Source: Faecalibacterium sp. UBA1360 (GTDB taxonomy: Bacteria > Bacillota > Clostridia > Oscillospirales > Ruminococcaceae). Taken from it: a DNA stretch of 39,169 nucleotides. The translations under genes and the position numbers were made by a program. The notes beneath the pieces are model-generated. The model searched no databases and was not told where the DNA came from. It worked only from the letters and a program-made list of their open reading frames with translations. Shown piece after piece: positions 1 to 7,375 of this stretch (the first letter of the stretch is position 1; each line of letters opens with the position of its first letter). The DNA lies in NCBI GenBank assembly GCA_002306375.1, contig DBRU01000016.1:66769-105937 (forward strand), written 5' to 3'.

Positions 1-726
1 AACACCAGCCAATCCAGCGACACGCCGCTGGCTACCTTCCTCATCACCGACTACCTGCGGGCGGATTCCCCGTATCGATATCGATATCTGTGGGAGATGG
101 GCGGCCTGGCCGCCTTTGCGGACCTGGTGTTTCCGGCCCGGCATGCCATCGTCACGCCGGACGAACTGACCGAAGTCTGGCGCGCCAAGCTCACCGACGG
201 GTACGACTTTGGCAACTATACATACGTGACCTACCCCGAGGAAGCCTACCGCGGCGACGGCTTCGTCTACACCTGGGGCACTGCGCCCTACGGCTACGAC
301 ACGATTTTGGATGTGGACCCTGACGCGCCGCTGTCCGACTTTGGGTGGGATAACCTTGAACGCATCACCGATTTCTGCAACGACAGCGGCATCCGCCTGG
401 TGCTGGTCACCGCGCCGCTGCCCAGCGCCTACGCCGCCGACACGGCCAACTACCAGGCCTACGTGGACGCCATGCGCGCCTTTGCGGCCGAAAACGGCGT
501 GCAGTACTGGGACTTCACCCTGTACCGGGACGCCGCGGCCCTGGACCTGGGCACCGACGACTTTGCCGACGCCCACCACCTCAACGGCCAGGGCGCCGAA
601 AAATTCACCGCCGAATTCTGCCGCGTGGCTGCCCAAAACGACGCCGGGCAGGATGTGCAGGCACTTTTCTATGACACGCTGGAACAAAAACTCGCCAACG
701 CGCCGGACGGCACGCTGGCCGGGTAA
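1..726 (+). CDS. SGNH/AlgX-DltD-like protein, 3' part only
   Basis: The reading frame is open from base 1, so the gene begins upstream and only its last 241 codons are visible. The C-terminal part has an SGNH-hydrolase look: a strand reading IRLVLVTAPLPS, a tail of the form QYWDFTLYRD, then FADAHHLNGQGAEKF, where Asp-Ala-His-His followed by LNGQGA matches the C-terminal Asp-x-x-His block of AlgJ/AlgX/DltD-type proteins. Eighteen bases separate it from an MBOAT acyltransferase on the same strand, the usual partner of such proteins in alginate, teichoic-acid or polysaccharide O-acylation. I infer that it works with that acyltransferase at the outer face of the membrane. The N-terminal GDS block, which would confirm catalysis, lies outside the window. 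The acylated polymer is unknown. Confidence 0.7.
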   Translation, partial: NTSQSSDTPLATFLITDYLRADSPYRYRYLWEMGGLAAFADLVFPARHAIVTPDELTEVWRAKLTDGYDFGNYTYVTYPEEAYRGDGFVYTWGTAPYGYDTILDVDPDAPLSDFGWDNLERITDFCNDSGIRLVLVTAPLPSAYAADTANYQAYVDAMRAFAAENGVQYWDFTLYRDAAALDLGTDDFADAHHLNGQGAEKFTAEFCRVAAQNDAGQDVQALFYDTLEQKLANAPDGTLAG

Positions 727-744
727 GAGCAGGGGAGGTACGCC

Positions 745-2190
745 ATGATCTCAGTCATCAGCCCCTGGTTCCTTGTCTTTGCGGCGGCGTTTGTCCCCGC
801 GTGGTTCGCCGCGCCCGCCGCCCGCCGCTGGCAGGTATTGCTGGGGGGCAACCTGCTGTTCTATTGTCTGGCCATGTCCCACTGGTCGGGGGCCGTGGCG
901 CTCGTCGCCTCCTCGCTGGTGGTGTGGGCCGCCTCCCGCCGCGCCGGGCCCAAGGGCGCCCGCGGCTGGCTGGCCCTGGGCCTGGCTGCGGCGCTGGGCC
1001 CGTTGCTGCTGCTCAAGTACAGCCGCATGCTGTGGCCCGGCCTGCCGGAGCTCATCCTGCCGCTGGGGCTTTCCTATTACAGCTTGCAGCTCGTCAGCTA
1101 TTTGCTGGACGTGCGCGCCGGCCGGCAGGACCCCGCGCCCGATGCCGCCCGCCTTTTGTGCTATGCGTCCAGCTTTCTGTCCATCACCCAGGGGCCTTTT
1201 CAGCGCTACGGCGATCTGATGCCCCAGCTGGAACGCCCCGTGTGTTTTGAGGCGTCCCGCCTGTACAGCGGTGCGCAGCGCATGGCCTGGGGCTACTTCA
1301 AAAAACTGGCGGTGGCTGACCGGGCCGCCGTCGTGGTGTCGACGGTGTTTGCCGCGCCCGATACCTTCGACCGCAGCCAGCTGGCCTTCGGCGTCGTGCT
1401 GTTCGCCGTACAGCTGTACGCCGATTTTTCGGGCTACACCGACATCGTGTTGGGCCTGGGTGAGATTCTGGGCCTGCGCCTGCCCGAAAACTTCCGCCAG
1501 CCCTACCTGGCCCTCAGCGTGGGGGATTTCTGGGACCGCTGGCATATCTCCCTGTCCACCTGGCTGCGGGAATATGTGTTTGAACCCCTGACCTGGTCGG
1601 GGTGGAACGCCCGCCTGCCTGTCATCGGGCGGCGCTGGACCGGGCAGCCGGTCCTGACCAGTCTGATGCTGACCTTCCTGGTCAGCGGCCTGTGGCACGG
1701 CGCGGCCTGGAACTTCGTGGTCTGGGGCGCGCTCAACGGCCTGTATCAGGTGGTCAGCGCCTGGACCCGCCGCGGCCGCAAAAAGCTGTGGAAGCGCCTG
1801 AACGTGGGGGCCAAACACCCGGTGCGCCGTTGGTGGCAGCGCCTGTTCGTCTTTTTCTGGATCTGCGTGGGCTATGTGTTCTTCTGCGCGGGGGACATCG
1901 GCGTGGCGCTGCGATATCTCTGGGGCATCGTTGCCCAGCCCGGGCATGCGGTCTTTTCCGAGTACTGGCGCATCGGCCTGATCAGCCGCCTGGACCTGCT
2001 GCTTTTGCTGGCGGGCGTGGCGCTGGTGGCGGCCGTGGACCTTGTGCACGAGCGCGGCGTGCGCCTGCGCGCCTGGCTGACCCAAAAGCCCCGGGCGCTG
2101 CGCTGGGCGGTGTATCAGTGCGGCATTTTTGCCTTTTTGCTCATGGGGCGATTTCTGGCGGGGGGCGGCTTTTTGTATGCCCGGTTCTGA
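745..2190 (+). CDS. MBOAT family membrane-bound O-acyltransferase
   Basis: A 481-residue polytopic membrane protein of the AlgI/DltB/PatA class, which moves acyl groups across the membrane onto an extracellular polymer. Both family histidines are visible: His267 in FWDRWHISLSTWLREYVFEPL-type context and the catalytic His318 in SGLWHGAAWNFVVWG. The QLYADFSGYTDIVLGLGEILG segment is also typical of AlgI-like members. Length fits the family. The start at ATG 745 follows a GGGGAGG-type ribosome site. It sits 18 bases after an SGNH-like gene, so the pair is probably one transcript, most likely acetylating a surface polysaccharide. DltA and DltC are not seen, so D-alanylation is less likely than acetylation. 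Confidence 0.9.
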   Translation: MISVISPWFLVFAAAFVPAWFAAPAARRWQVLLGGNLLFYCLAMSHWSGAVALVASSLVVWAASRRAGPKGARGWLALGLAAALGPLLLLKYSRMLWPGLPELILPLGLSYYSLQLVSYLLDVRAGRQDPAPDAARLLCYASSFLSITQGPFQRYGDLMPQLERPVCFEASRLYSGAQRMAWGYFKKLAVADRAAVVVSTVFAAPDTFDRSQLAFGVVLFAVQLYADFSGYTDIVLGLGEILGLRLPENFRQPYLALSVGDFWDRWHISLSTWLREYVFEPLTWSGWNARLPVIGRRWTGQPVLTSLMLTFLVSGLWHGAAWNFVVWGALNGLYQVVSAWTRRGRKKLWKRLNVGAKHPVRRWWQRLFVFFWICVGYVFFCAGDIGVALRYLWGIVAQPGHAVFSEYWRIGLISRLDLLLLLAGVALVAAVDLVHERGVRLRAWLTQKPRALRWAVYQCGIFAFLLMGRFLAGGGFLYARF

Positions 2191-2202
2191 ACACTGTTTG
2201 AC

Positions 2203-2243
2203 AAAAGTTTTGGAAACTGCGCACCATCGACAAACTTTTTTTG
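2203..2243 (+). terminator. Weak possible terminator after the MBOAT gene
   Basis: Arms AAAAGTTT (2203-2210) and AAACTTTT (2232-2239) pair over a 21-base loop and run into a T tract. The stem is AT-only and the loop large, so termination here is doubtful. Confidence 0.3.
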
Positions 2244-2252
2244 AAAAAACCC

Positions 2253-2281
2253 TTGCATTTTCCCTGTCGGTTTGCTATAAT
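2253..2281 (+). promoter_or_regulatory. Sigma-A promoter for tRNA-Tyr
   Basis: TTGCAT (2253-2258), 17-base spacer, TATAAT (2276-2281), with an extended TGC immediately before the -10. It lies 30 bases before the mature tRNA 5' end, so it should give the tRNA precursor directly. Confidence 0.85.
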
Positions 2282-2311
2282 AATCAAGCACCAAACAGGT
2301 GACCGACAGAT

Positions 2312-2396
2312 GGGAGCTTTCCCGAGTGGCCAATGGGGACAGACTGTAAATCTGCTGCGTAATGCTTCGGTGGTTCGAATCCACCAGCTCCCACCA
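2312..2396 (+). tRNA. tRNA-Tyr (GTA)
   Basis: Class II cloverleaf. Acceptor arms GGGAGCT (2312-2318) and AGCTCCC (2386-2392) pair perfectly, discriminator A at 2393, encoded CCA 2394-2396. T arm GGTGG / TTCGAAT / CCACC at 2369-2385. Anticodon loop CTGTAAA at 2344-2350 gives anticodon GTA (2346-2348), reading Tyr codons. A 13-base variable arm (2356-2368) separates the anticodon and T arms, as expected for bacterial tRNA-Tyr. The outermost anticodon-stem pair is A2339-C2355, a mismatch. The gene stands alone with its own promoter and terminator. Confidence 0.97.
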
Positions 2397-2399
2397 AAA

Positions 2400-2426
2400 C
2401 CCGAACGCTTCGGCGTTCGGGTTTTT
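2400..2426 (+). terminator. Intrinsic terminator of tRNA-Tyr
   Basis: Perfect 9-bp stem CCCGAACGC / GCGTTCGGG capped by a TTCG tetraloop and followed by five T, starting only four bases after the tRNA CCA. Confidence 0.93.
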
Positions 2427-2469
2427 CTGTTGTGTGGTATGCGCAAAAAGCCGAGGGGAGAGAACGGAT

Positions 2470-2886
2470 ATGCCGCTGGGGTTTGAGGGAGTTCGCTGGG
2501 TCGAACCGGACCGGCTGTATGTCAGCCAGCTGTATGTCAACGAGACCAAACTTTTGTCCGTACAAAGCTGGCTCACACCTGCCGGCCGTCAGCATTGCGA
2601 ACCGCTGCCGGTGTATGACTTCGGGGATGGAAACCTTACCCTGACGGACGGGCACACGCGAGCGGTGGCATTGCTGTTGCAAGGGATGATGTGTTCGGTG
2701 CGGTATGATGACGATGATATTGTTACGGGGCCGGAAGGGCTGAAAGCCTATCGGACAACGATCGGCTGGTGCCGGGACGCAGGGGTGTGCACGGTGGCGG
2801 ACCTCTGTGGCCGCATCGTAAAGGAAACGCAGTATCAGACCCTTTGGCTGGAACGCTGCCGGCGGGCATTTTCTGCCATGGAATAA
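2470..2886 (+). CDS. Small protein with ParB/Srx-like DGHTR motif
   Basis: A 138-residue soluble protein. The start at ATG 2470 is chosen because GAGGGGAGAGAACG lies just upstream; the frame is open further back but runs through the tRNA terminator. Residues 12-30 (PDRLYVSQLYVNETKLLSV) resemble the first strand of ParB/sulfiredoxin-like domains, and the run LTLTDGHTRAVALLLQG (about 56-72) carries the Asp-Gly-His-Thr-Arg motif in the place of the ParB nucleotide-contacting loop. This fold assignment is inference from motif only. There is no helix-turn-helix of full ParB and no adjacent parA, so chromosome partitioning is unlikely. The gene lies 74 bases after tRNA-Tyr, converges on degV and shares a bidirectional terminator with it. 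Function unknown. Confidence 0.75.
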   Translation: MPLGFEGVRWVEPDRLYVSQLYVNETKLLSVQSWLTPAGRQHCEPLPVYDFGDGNLTLTDGHTRAVALLLQGMMCSVRYDDDDIVTGPEGLKAYRTTIGWCRDAGVCTVADLCGRIVKETQYQTLWLERCRRAFSAME

Positions 2887-2910
2887 CAGCCCAGGCAAAC
2901 AAAAGAAGAC

Positions 2911-2940
2911 GGCCCCGGCGGGAAAACTCCCGCCGGGGCC
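2911..2940. terminator. Bidirectional terminator between the DGHTR gene and degV
   Basis: A perfect 13-bp stem, GGCCCCGGCGGGA (2911-2923) and TCCCGCCGGGGCC (2928-2940), loop AAAC. On the minus strand it is followed by a T-rich stretch (GTCTTCTTTTGTTTG), so it should end degV well; the plus-strand tail has fewer T. Confidence 0.85.
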
Positions 2941-2954
2941 GTTGGTTTGCTTCC

Positions 2955-3794
2955 TCAGTAGGTGATGATGACGCCCTGTTCCTGAGCATAGAAACTGCAC
3001 AGACCGCCGCAGGGGACCACCTCGATGGCGGCATCCGGCCACTTGCTGCGGATGCCGTGCACCAGCAGCCCGGCGGCGTTGACGTTGTCGCAATGACTGA
3101 TCTGTACGGGGGTCGTGCCGTCAAAGCCGTCCCGGTCCATTTGCTCCAGAATGCGCGCCAGCACCCGGGGCTCGCCGCGGGTCTTGAAAAAGAAATCGAT
3201 CTTGCCGTCGACGGTGCGCCGGCCCAGCACCCGCATGTTCAGCCGGCCGGCGATAAAGCCCACCACCTTGGACACACGCCCGTTTTTGGCCAAGTTGTCA
3301 AAGCTGGCCAGCGCAAACAGGATGTGTCCCTTGCGGGAAAACTCGCCCAGTTCGGAGCATACCCGGGAGAACTCGGCCCCTTCGCCGATCAGGCGGTTGG
3401 CCAAAGCGGCGGCGGAGGCCAGCGCCCCGGCGCAGCTTAAGGTATCCAGCACAAAGATCTGCTTTTCGGGGTGTTCTTCCAGCACCATTTCCCGGGCGGC
3501 CACGGCGGCGTTGTAGCTGCCGGACAGATTGCTGCTGATGGTCATGGCGATGACCTTGTCGGCCAGCAAAAACTTTTCGGCCCATTCCTCAGGGCTCGGG
3601 CAGGCCGTGGTGGACGCGCCGTTGTAGTCCGTCATGGCCTGGATCATCTGGGGCACGTTCAGGGTGGGCAGGTCCACATATTCCCGTTCCCCGATGCGGA
3701 TCTTGAACGGTACCAGCGAAAACTGCACGCCGGGGGACAAAGGCGACAATTCACGGATGTCGCAGGACGTGTCGGATACAATGATCCATGACAT
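2955..3794 (-). CDS. DegV family fatty-acid-binding protein
   Basis: A 279-residue DegV/FakB protein. Family members bind a fatty acid and present it to the fatty-acid kinase FakA for phosphorylation and entry into phospholipid. The N-terminus MSWIIVSDTSCDI is the family's usual first strand; STTACPSPEEW and ISSNLSGSYNAA contain the conserved Ser/Thr residues that hold the lipid carboxylate. The longer open frame to 3833 is rejected because GGGAGGG sits just before ATG 3794. No fakA is adjacent, which is common since genomes carry several degV paralogues. A near-consensus promoter precedes it and the terminator at 2911-2940 follows, so it is probably monocistronic. Confidence 0.92.
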   Translation of the reverse strand: MSWIIVSDTSCDIRELSPLSPGVQFSLVPFKIRIGEREYVDLPTLNVPQMIQAMTDYNGASTTACPSPEEWAEKFLLADKVIAMTISSNLSGSYNAAVAAREMVLEEHPEKQIFVLDTLSCAGALASAAALANRLIGEGAEFSRVCSELGEFSRKGHILFALASFDNLAKNGRVSKVVGFIAGRLNMRVLGRRTVDGKIDFFFKTRGEPRVLARILEQMDRDGFDGTTPVQISHCDNVNAAGLLVHGIRSKWPDAAIEVVPCGGLCSFYAQEQGVIITY

Positions 3795-3852
3795 GGCAAA
3801 CCCTCCCGCGGTCCGGTACAAAATACCGGGCACTGCAAATTATTTTACATTT

Positions 3853-3881
3853 ATTATACGGGCAACGGGCCCGTGCGTCAA
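3853..3881 (-). promoter_or_regulatory. Sigma-A promoter for degV
   Basis: Read on the minus strand: TTGACG (3881-3876), 17-base spacer, TATAAT (3858-3853). Five of six at -35 and a perfect -10, about 60 bases before the degV start. Confidence 0.88.
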
Positions 3882-3935
3882 GGACCCGGGCGGCGCACGG
3901 CGGTTGTAAAACATGCCCAAAGGGCTCGCGACCTC

Positions 3936-3965
3936 TTGCGTAGGATGCCCCAAACGCGGTATAAT
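3936..3965 (+). promoter_or_regulatory. Probable promoter of the SGNH hydrolase gene
   Basis: TTGCGT (3936-3941), 18-base spacer, TATAAT (3960-3965), 62 bases before the ATG at 4028 and divergent from the degV promoter. Confidence 0.7.
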
Positions 3966-4027
3966 ACACCCATGACTGTATGATATGTCCGTGCGCTTGA
4001 AACAAGCGCCGTTGCAGGAGATAGACA

Positions 4028-5038
4028 ATGGCAGATTATTACTACTACCGCAAAAAAATGGAGGGGCAGAAGCGCCGCCGCAACGCGGTCATCGCGCTGC
4101 TGGTCGTGATGGTGCTGCTGTGCGCCGCGGCGGGATTTTTCTGGTTCCGGCACGAGCAGGGCCGCGCTTCGGCCGAGCCTTCCCCCACGCCCGCCGCCAC
4201 GCCCGAATCGACCCCCACCGCCGATCCCACCCCCACGCCGGCCACGCCCGAAAGCGCTGCGCCTTTTTCGCCCCAGCGCCTGCTGCCGGAAGTGGACGCC
4301 GCCTCGTGGGACAAAGCCGAGGCGGTGGAACAGACCATCGACTTCGAGTACCTGAGCACCGACGCGCGCATGGTCGCTTTGCCGGAGTCCGGCCGCGTCA
4401 GCCGCGAACATTTCACCACAGCCACCTTCCTGGGCGACAGCATCACCGAGGGCATGGCCATCTATGACACGGGCTACAAAAACGCCCAGGTGCGGGGGTA
4501 CCGCAGCTCCGGCCCGCAGATCATCGTCAACAATGCGGTGGTGCATGACTATGCCCGCAATGTGGACGAGGCCGCGCTGGACGCCATCGTGGCCACCCAG
4601 CCCGACTTTTTGTACGTGCTGTTCGGCACCAACGCCCTGACCAGCCAGGGCGGCGAAGACTCCTTCATCGCCTACTATGACAAGATGATCGAGGTCCTGC
4701 AGCAGAATCTGCCCGGCGTGGCCATCTATATCCAGGCCATCCCCGGCGTGCAGGAAACGGTCGTCCAGACCAAGCCCGGGCTGGACAACGCCCGCATCCA
4801 GGTGGTCAACAATATGCTGGCCAACATCGCCCTGACCCGCGGGTGCTATTTCGTCAACATCCAGGAGGCCCTGACCTACCCCGACGGCAGCCAGATCGAC
4901 GAGTACCAGACTGAGGACGGCATCCACATGAACCCGTCCGGTTACGCGGCCTGGGCCGAGTATCTGGCCACCCACACGGCCTGGGACCGCCGCAATAAAT
5001 ATGAGGGCACAAGCCCCTTTTATATCCTTGGTTCCTGA
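4028..5038 (+). CDS. Membrane-anchored SGNH/GDSL hydrolase
   Basis: A 336-residue protein that acts outside the cell. Basic N-terminus, one transmembrane helix at about 19-40 without a clear signal-peptidase site, then a Pro/Thr-rich linker (about 50-77) and an SGNH hydrolase domain from about 130. The catalytic blocks are visible: GDSIT with Ser138, a Gly at the RGY region, GTN at 200-202, and DGIH with Asp297 and His300. Substrates of the family include acetylated glycans, peptidoglycan and lipids; a de-O-acetylase role on the surface polymer handled by the upstream MBOAT pair is possible but unproven, as two minus-strand or RNA genes lie between. ATG 4028 follows CAGGAG. Own promoter and strong terminator indicate a single-gene transcript. 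Confidence 0.88.
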   Translation: MADYYYYRKKMEGQKRRRNAVIALLVVMVLLCAAAGFFWFRHEQGRASAEPSPTPAATPESTPTADPTPTPATPESAAPFSPQRLLPEVDAASWDKAEAVEQTIDFEYLSTDARMVALPESGRVSREHFTTATFLGDSITEGMAIYDTGYKNAQVRGYRSSGPQIIVNNAVVHDYARNVDEAALDAIVATQPDFLYVLFGTNALTSQGGEDSFIAYYDKMIEVLQQNLPGVAIYIQAIPGVQETVVQTKPGLDNARIQVVNNMLANIALTRGCYFVNIQEALTYPDGSQIDEYQTEDGIHMNPSGYAAWAEYLATHTAWDRRNKYEGTSPFYILGS

Positions 5039-5051
5039 ATAAAATTGCATC

Positions 5052-5098
5052 GCGCTTGCAGCGTTCTTTTCCGAAAAGTACGCTGTAAGCGCCTTTTT
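5052..5098 (+). terminator. Intrinsic terminator of the SGNH hydrolase gene
   Basis: Outer arms GCGCTTGCAGCGT (5052-5064) and ACGCTGTAAGCGC (5080-5092) pair with one G-T wobble; an inner CTTTT / AAAAG stem extends it around CCG; five T follow. Confidence 0.9.
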
Positions 5099-5195
5099 CG
5101 TACAACCCGACCATGGGGCAGGGACACGCCTGACCATATTGCACAAATCGACAGGCAGGGTTTTGAAATTTTTGGCGCTTTATTACAGAAAAGTC

Positions 5196-5224
5196 TTGAA
5201 ATTCCTTCCCGAAACAGGTAATAT
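5196..5224 (+). promoter_or_regulatory. Promoter of the glg operon
   Basis: TTGAAA (5196-5201), 17-base spacer, TAATAT (5219-5224). A leader of about 70 bases follows before the TTG start of glgB. No recognisable cre site was found nearby. Confidence 0.72.
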
Positions 5225-5302
5225 AGAATCAATAAAGCCACATTTCAAAAGGGCGTGCCAGGCAGGCCCGTACAATTTATGGTTTTGTAAGGGGAGATCG
5301 AT

Positions 5303-7339
5303 TTGAAACAACACGAACAGACGTCAAAACCTTCCGACCTGCCGATCTATTTGTTCAAGCAGGGCAATAACATGGAGGCTTACCGCTACTTCGGCGCGCA
5401 CCTGTGCGAACAGGACGGGCAGGCCGGGGTCGTGTTCCGTCTGTGGGCGCCGCACGCTCAGGCCGTTTCGGTGGTGGGCGATTTCAACAACTGGACCGCC
5501 GGCGTCAACCCGATGGAAAAGATCGCAGACGGCATCTGGGAAGGTTTCGTTCCCGGCATGAAGCAGTTCGACGTCTACAAGTACTGCGTCACCACGCCGG
5601 CGGGGGACCAGGTCCACAAGGCCGACCCCTATGCCTTCCATGCCGAGACCCGGCCCTCCAACGGCAGCAAGGTCTATGATCTGGGCAATTTCCCCTGGTC
5701 GGACGCCACCTGGGAGGAAGAACAGAAGAAACGCGACGTGATCAACGGCCCGATGCTGATCTATGAGCTGCATGCCGGCAGCTGGAAGATGAAGGCGGAC
5801 GGGGTCCCGTACAACTACTCCGAGCTGGCCGACGAGCTGATCCCGTACATTCTGGATATGGGTTACACCCATGTGGAGCTGCTGCCCATCACCGAATATC
5901 CCTTCGACGGCAGCTGGGGCTACCAGGTCAGCGGCTACTATGCTCCCACCAGCCGCTACGGCACCCCCCACGACTTTATGGCCTTTGTGGACAAGATGCA
6001 CCGCGCCGGCATCGGCGTGATCCTGGACTGGGTGCCCGCCCACTTCCCCAAGGACGCCTACGGCCTGTACATGTTTGACGGCGCGCCCTGCTACGAGGAC
6101 CCCAACCCCCGCCGCGGCGAGCACAAGGAATGGGGCACCATGGTGTTCAACTATGGCATGCCCGAAGTACAGAGCTTCCTGATCTCCAGCGCCCTGTTCT
6201 GGATCGAGCAGTACCATGTGGACGGCCTGCGCGTGGACGCCGTGGCCAGCATGCTCTACCTCGACTACAACCGCCGCGACGGCGAGTGGGAACAGAACGT
6301 CAACGGCGGCAAAGAAAACCTGGAGGCCATCGCCTTCCTGCAAAAGTGCAACGGCACGATCCTGGGCCGGTATCCCCACAAGATGATGATCGCCGAGGAA
6401 TCCACCGCCTGGCCGCTGGTCACCAAGCCCGCGGCGGACGGCGGCCTGGGCTTCAACTTCAAGTGGAACATGGGCTGGATGAACGACATGCTCAGCTACA
6501 TGAAGACCGACCCCTTGTTCCGCGCCGGCAACCACGGCAAGGTCACCTTCAGCTTCTTCTACGCCTTCAGCGAGAACTTTGTCTTGCCTATCAGCCACGA
6601 CGAAGTGGTCCACGGCAAGTGCAGCCTGATCAACAAGATGCCCGGCGACTACGAACAGAAGTTCGCCAACCTGCGCACCTTCTACGGCTACATGGCCGCC
6701 CATCCGGGCAAAAAGCTGCTGTTCATGGGCCAGGAGTTCGGCCAGTTCATCGAATGGGACGAAAGAAAGCCCCTGGACTGGATGCTGCTGGGCTATGACA
6801 AGCATCATCAGCTGCAGACCTACGTCAAGGACCTGAACCGCTTCTACCGCGAGACCCCGGCCATGTGGCAGGTGGATTACAGCTGGGAAGGCTTCCAGTG
6901 GATCGTTCCTGACGACAACCAGCAAAGCGTCATCGCTTTCCTGCGCCGGGACGCCAAAGGCAAGATGATCATGATCGTCTGCAACTTCAACCCGGTCCTG
7001 CGCGAAAGCTATTCCATGGGCGTGCCCAACGCCGGTACTTATAAAGAACTGCTCAACTCCGACGATGTCAAGTATGGCGGCGCCGGCGTGACCAACGGTT
7101 CGGTGCGCAGCAAGAAAGGCGCCATGCACGGCTTTGAACAGTATGTCAGCCTGACCCTGCCGCCGCTGTCCACCCTGTATTTCAGCGTGCCGGCTCCGCG
7201 CAAGCGCACCGCCAAGGCGGACGCCGACGCCAAGACCGAAGCGGCGGAGAAAAAGCCCGCCAAAACTGTCAAGCCCGCCAAGACCGCGGCGCGCAAACCC
7301 AAGTCCAAACCGTCTGAAAAGATGGAAGGAAATACCTGA
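5303..7339 (+). CDS. glgB: 1,4-alpha-glucan branching enzyme GlgB
   Basis: A 678-residue GH13 enzyme that cuts alpha-1,4 chains and re-attaches them as alpha-1,6 branches in glycogen. It has an N-terminal CBM48-type domain (about 25-115, with VVGDFNNW), then the (beta/alpha)8 barrel: VDGLRVDAV with nucleophile Asp312, the acid/base Glu in AEEST (365/366) and SHDE with His432 and Asp433. The start is TTG 5303, preceded by AAGGGGAG; the ATG at 5372 has no ribosome site and would remove YLFKQGNN, which the family conserves. After the C-terminal sheet domain comes a 48-residue Lys/Ala/Pro-rich tail (about 631-678) not expected in GlgB. First gene of glgB-C-D-A. Confidence 0.96.
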   Translation: MKQHEQTSKPSDLPIYLFKQGNNMEAYRYFGAHLCEQDGQAGVVFRLWAPHAQAVSVVGDFNNWTAGVNPMEKIADGIWEGFVPGMKQFDVYKYCVTTPAGDQVHKADPYAFHAETRPSNGSKVYDLGNFPWSDATWEEEQKKRDVINGPMLIYELHAGSWKMKADGVPYNYSELADELIPYILDMGYTHVELLPITEYPFDGSWGYQVSGYYAPTSRYGTPHDFMAFVDKMHRAGIGVILDWVPAHFPKDAYGLYMFDGAPCYEDPNPRRGEHKEWGTMVFNYGMPEVQSFLISSALFWIEQYHVDGLRVDAVASMLYLDYNRRDGEWEQNVNGGKENLEAIAFLQKCNGTILGRYPHKMMIAEESTAWPLVTKPAADGGLGFNFKWNMGWMNDMLSYMKTDPLFRAGNHGKVTFSFFYAFSENFVLPISHDEVVHGKCSLINKMPGDYEQKFANLRTFYGYMAAHPGKKLLFMGQEFGQFIEWDERKPLDWMLLGYDKHHQLQTYVKDLNRFYRETPAMWQVDYSWEGFQWIVPDDNQQSVIAFLRRDAKGKMIMIVCNFNPVLRESYSMGVPNAGTYKELLNSDDVKYGGAGVTNGSVRSKKGAMHGFEQYVSLTLPPLSTLYFSVPAPRKRTAKADADAKTEAAEKKPAKTVKPAKTAARKPKSKPSEKMEGNT

Positions 7340-7375
7340 CCCGTTGTAAAAACCACGATTAAGGGGAGAATCATT

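Noticed and set aside
77..88. Palindromic repeat GATATCGATATC
   Set aside because: It lies inside the open SGNH reading frame and encodes alternating Tyr and Arg; there is no sign of a regulatory role.
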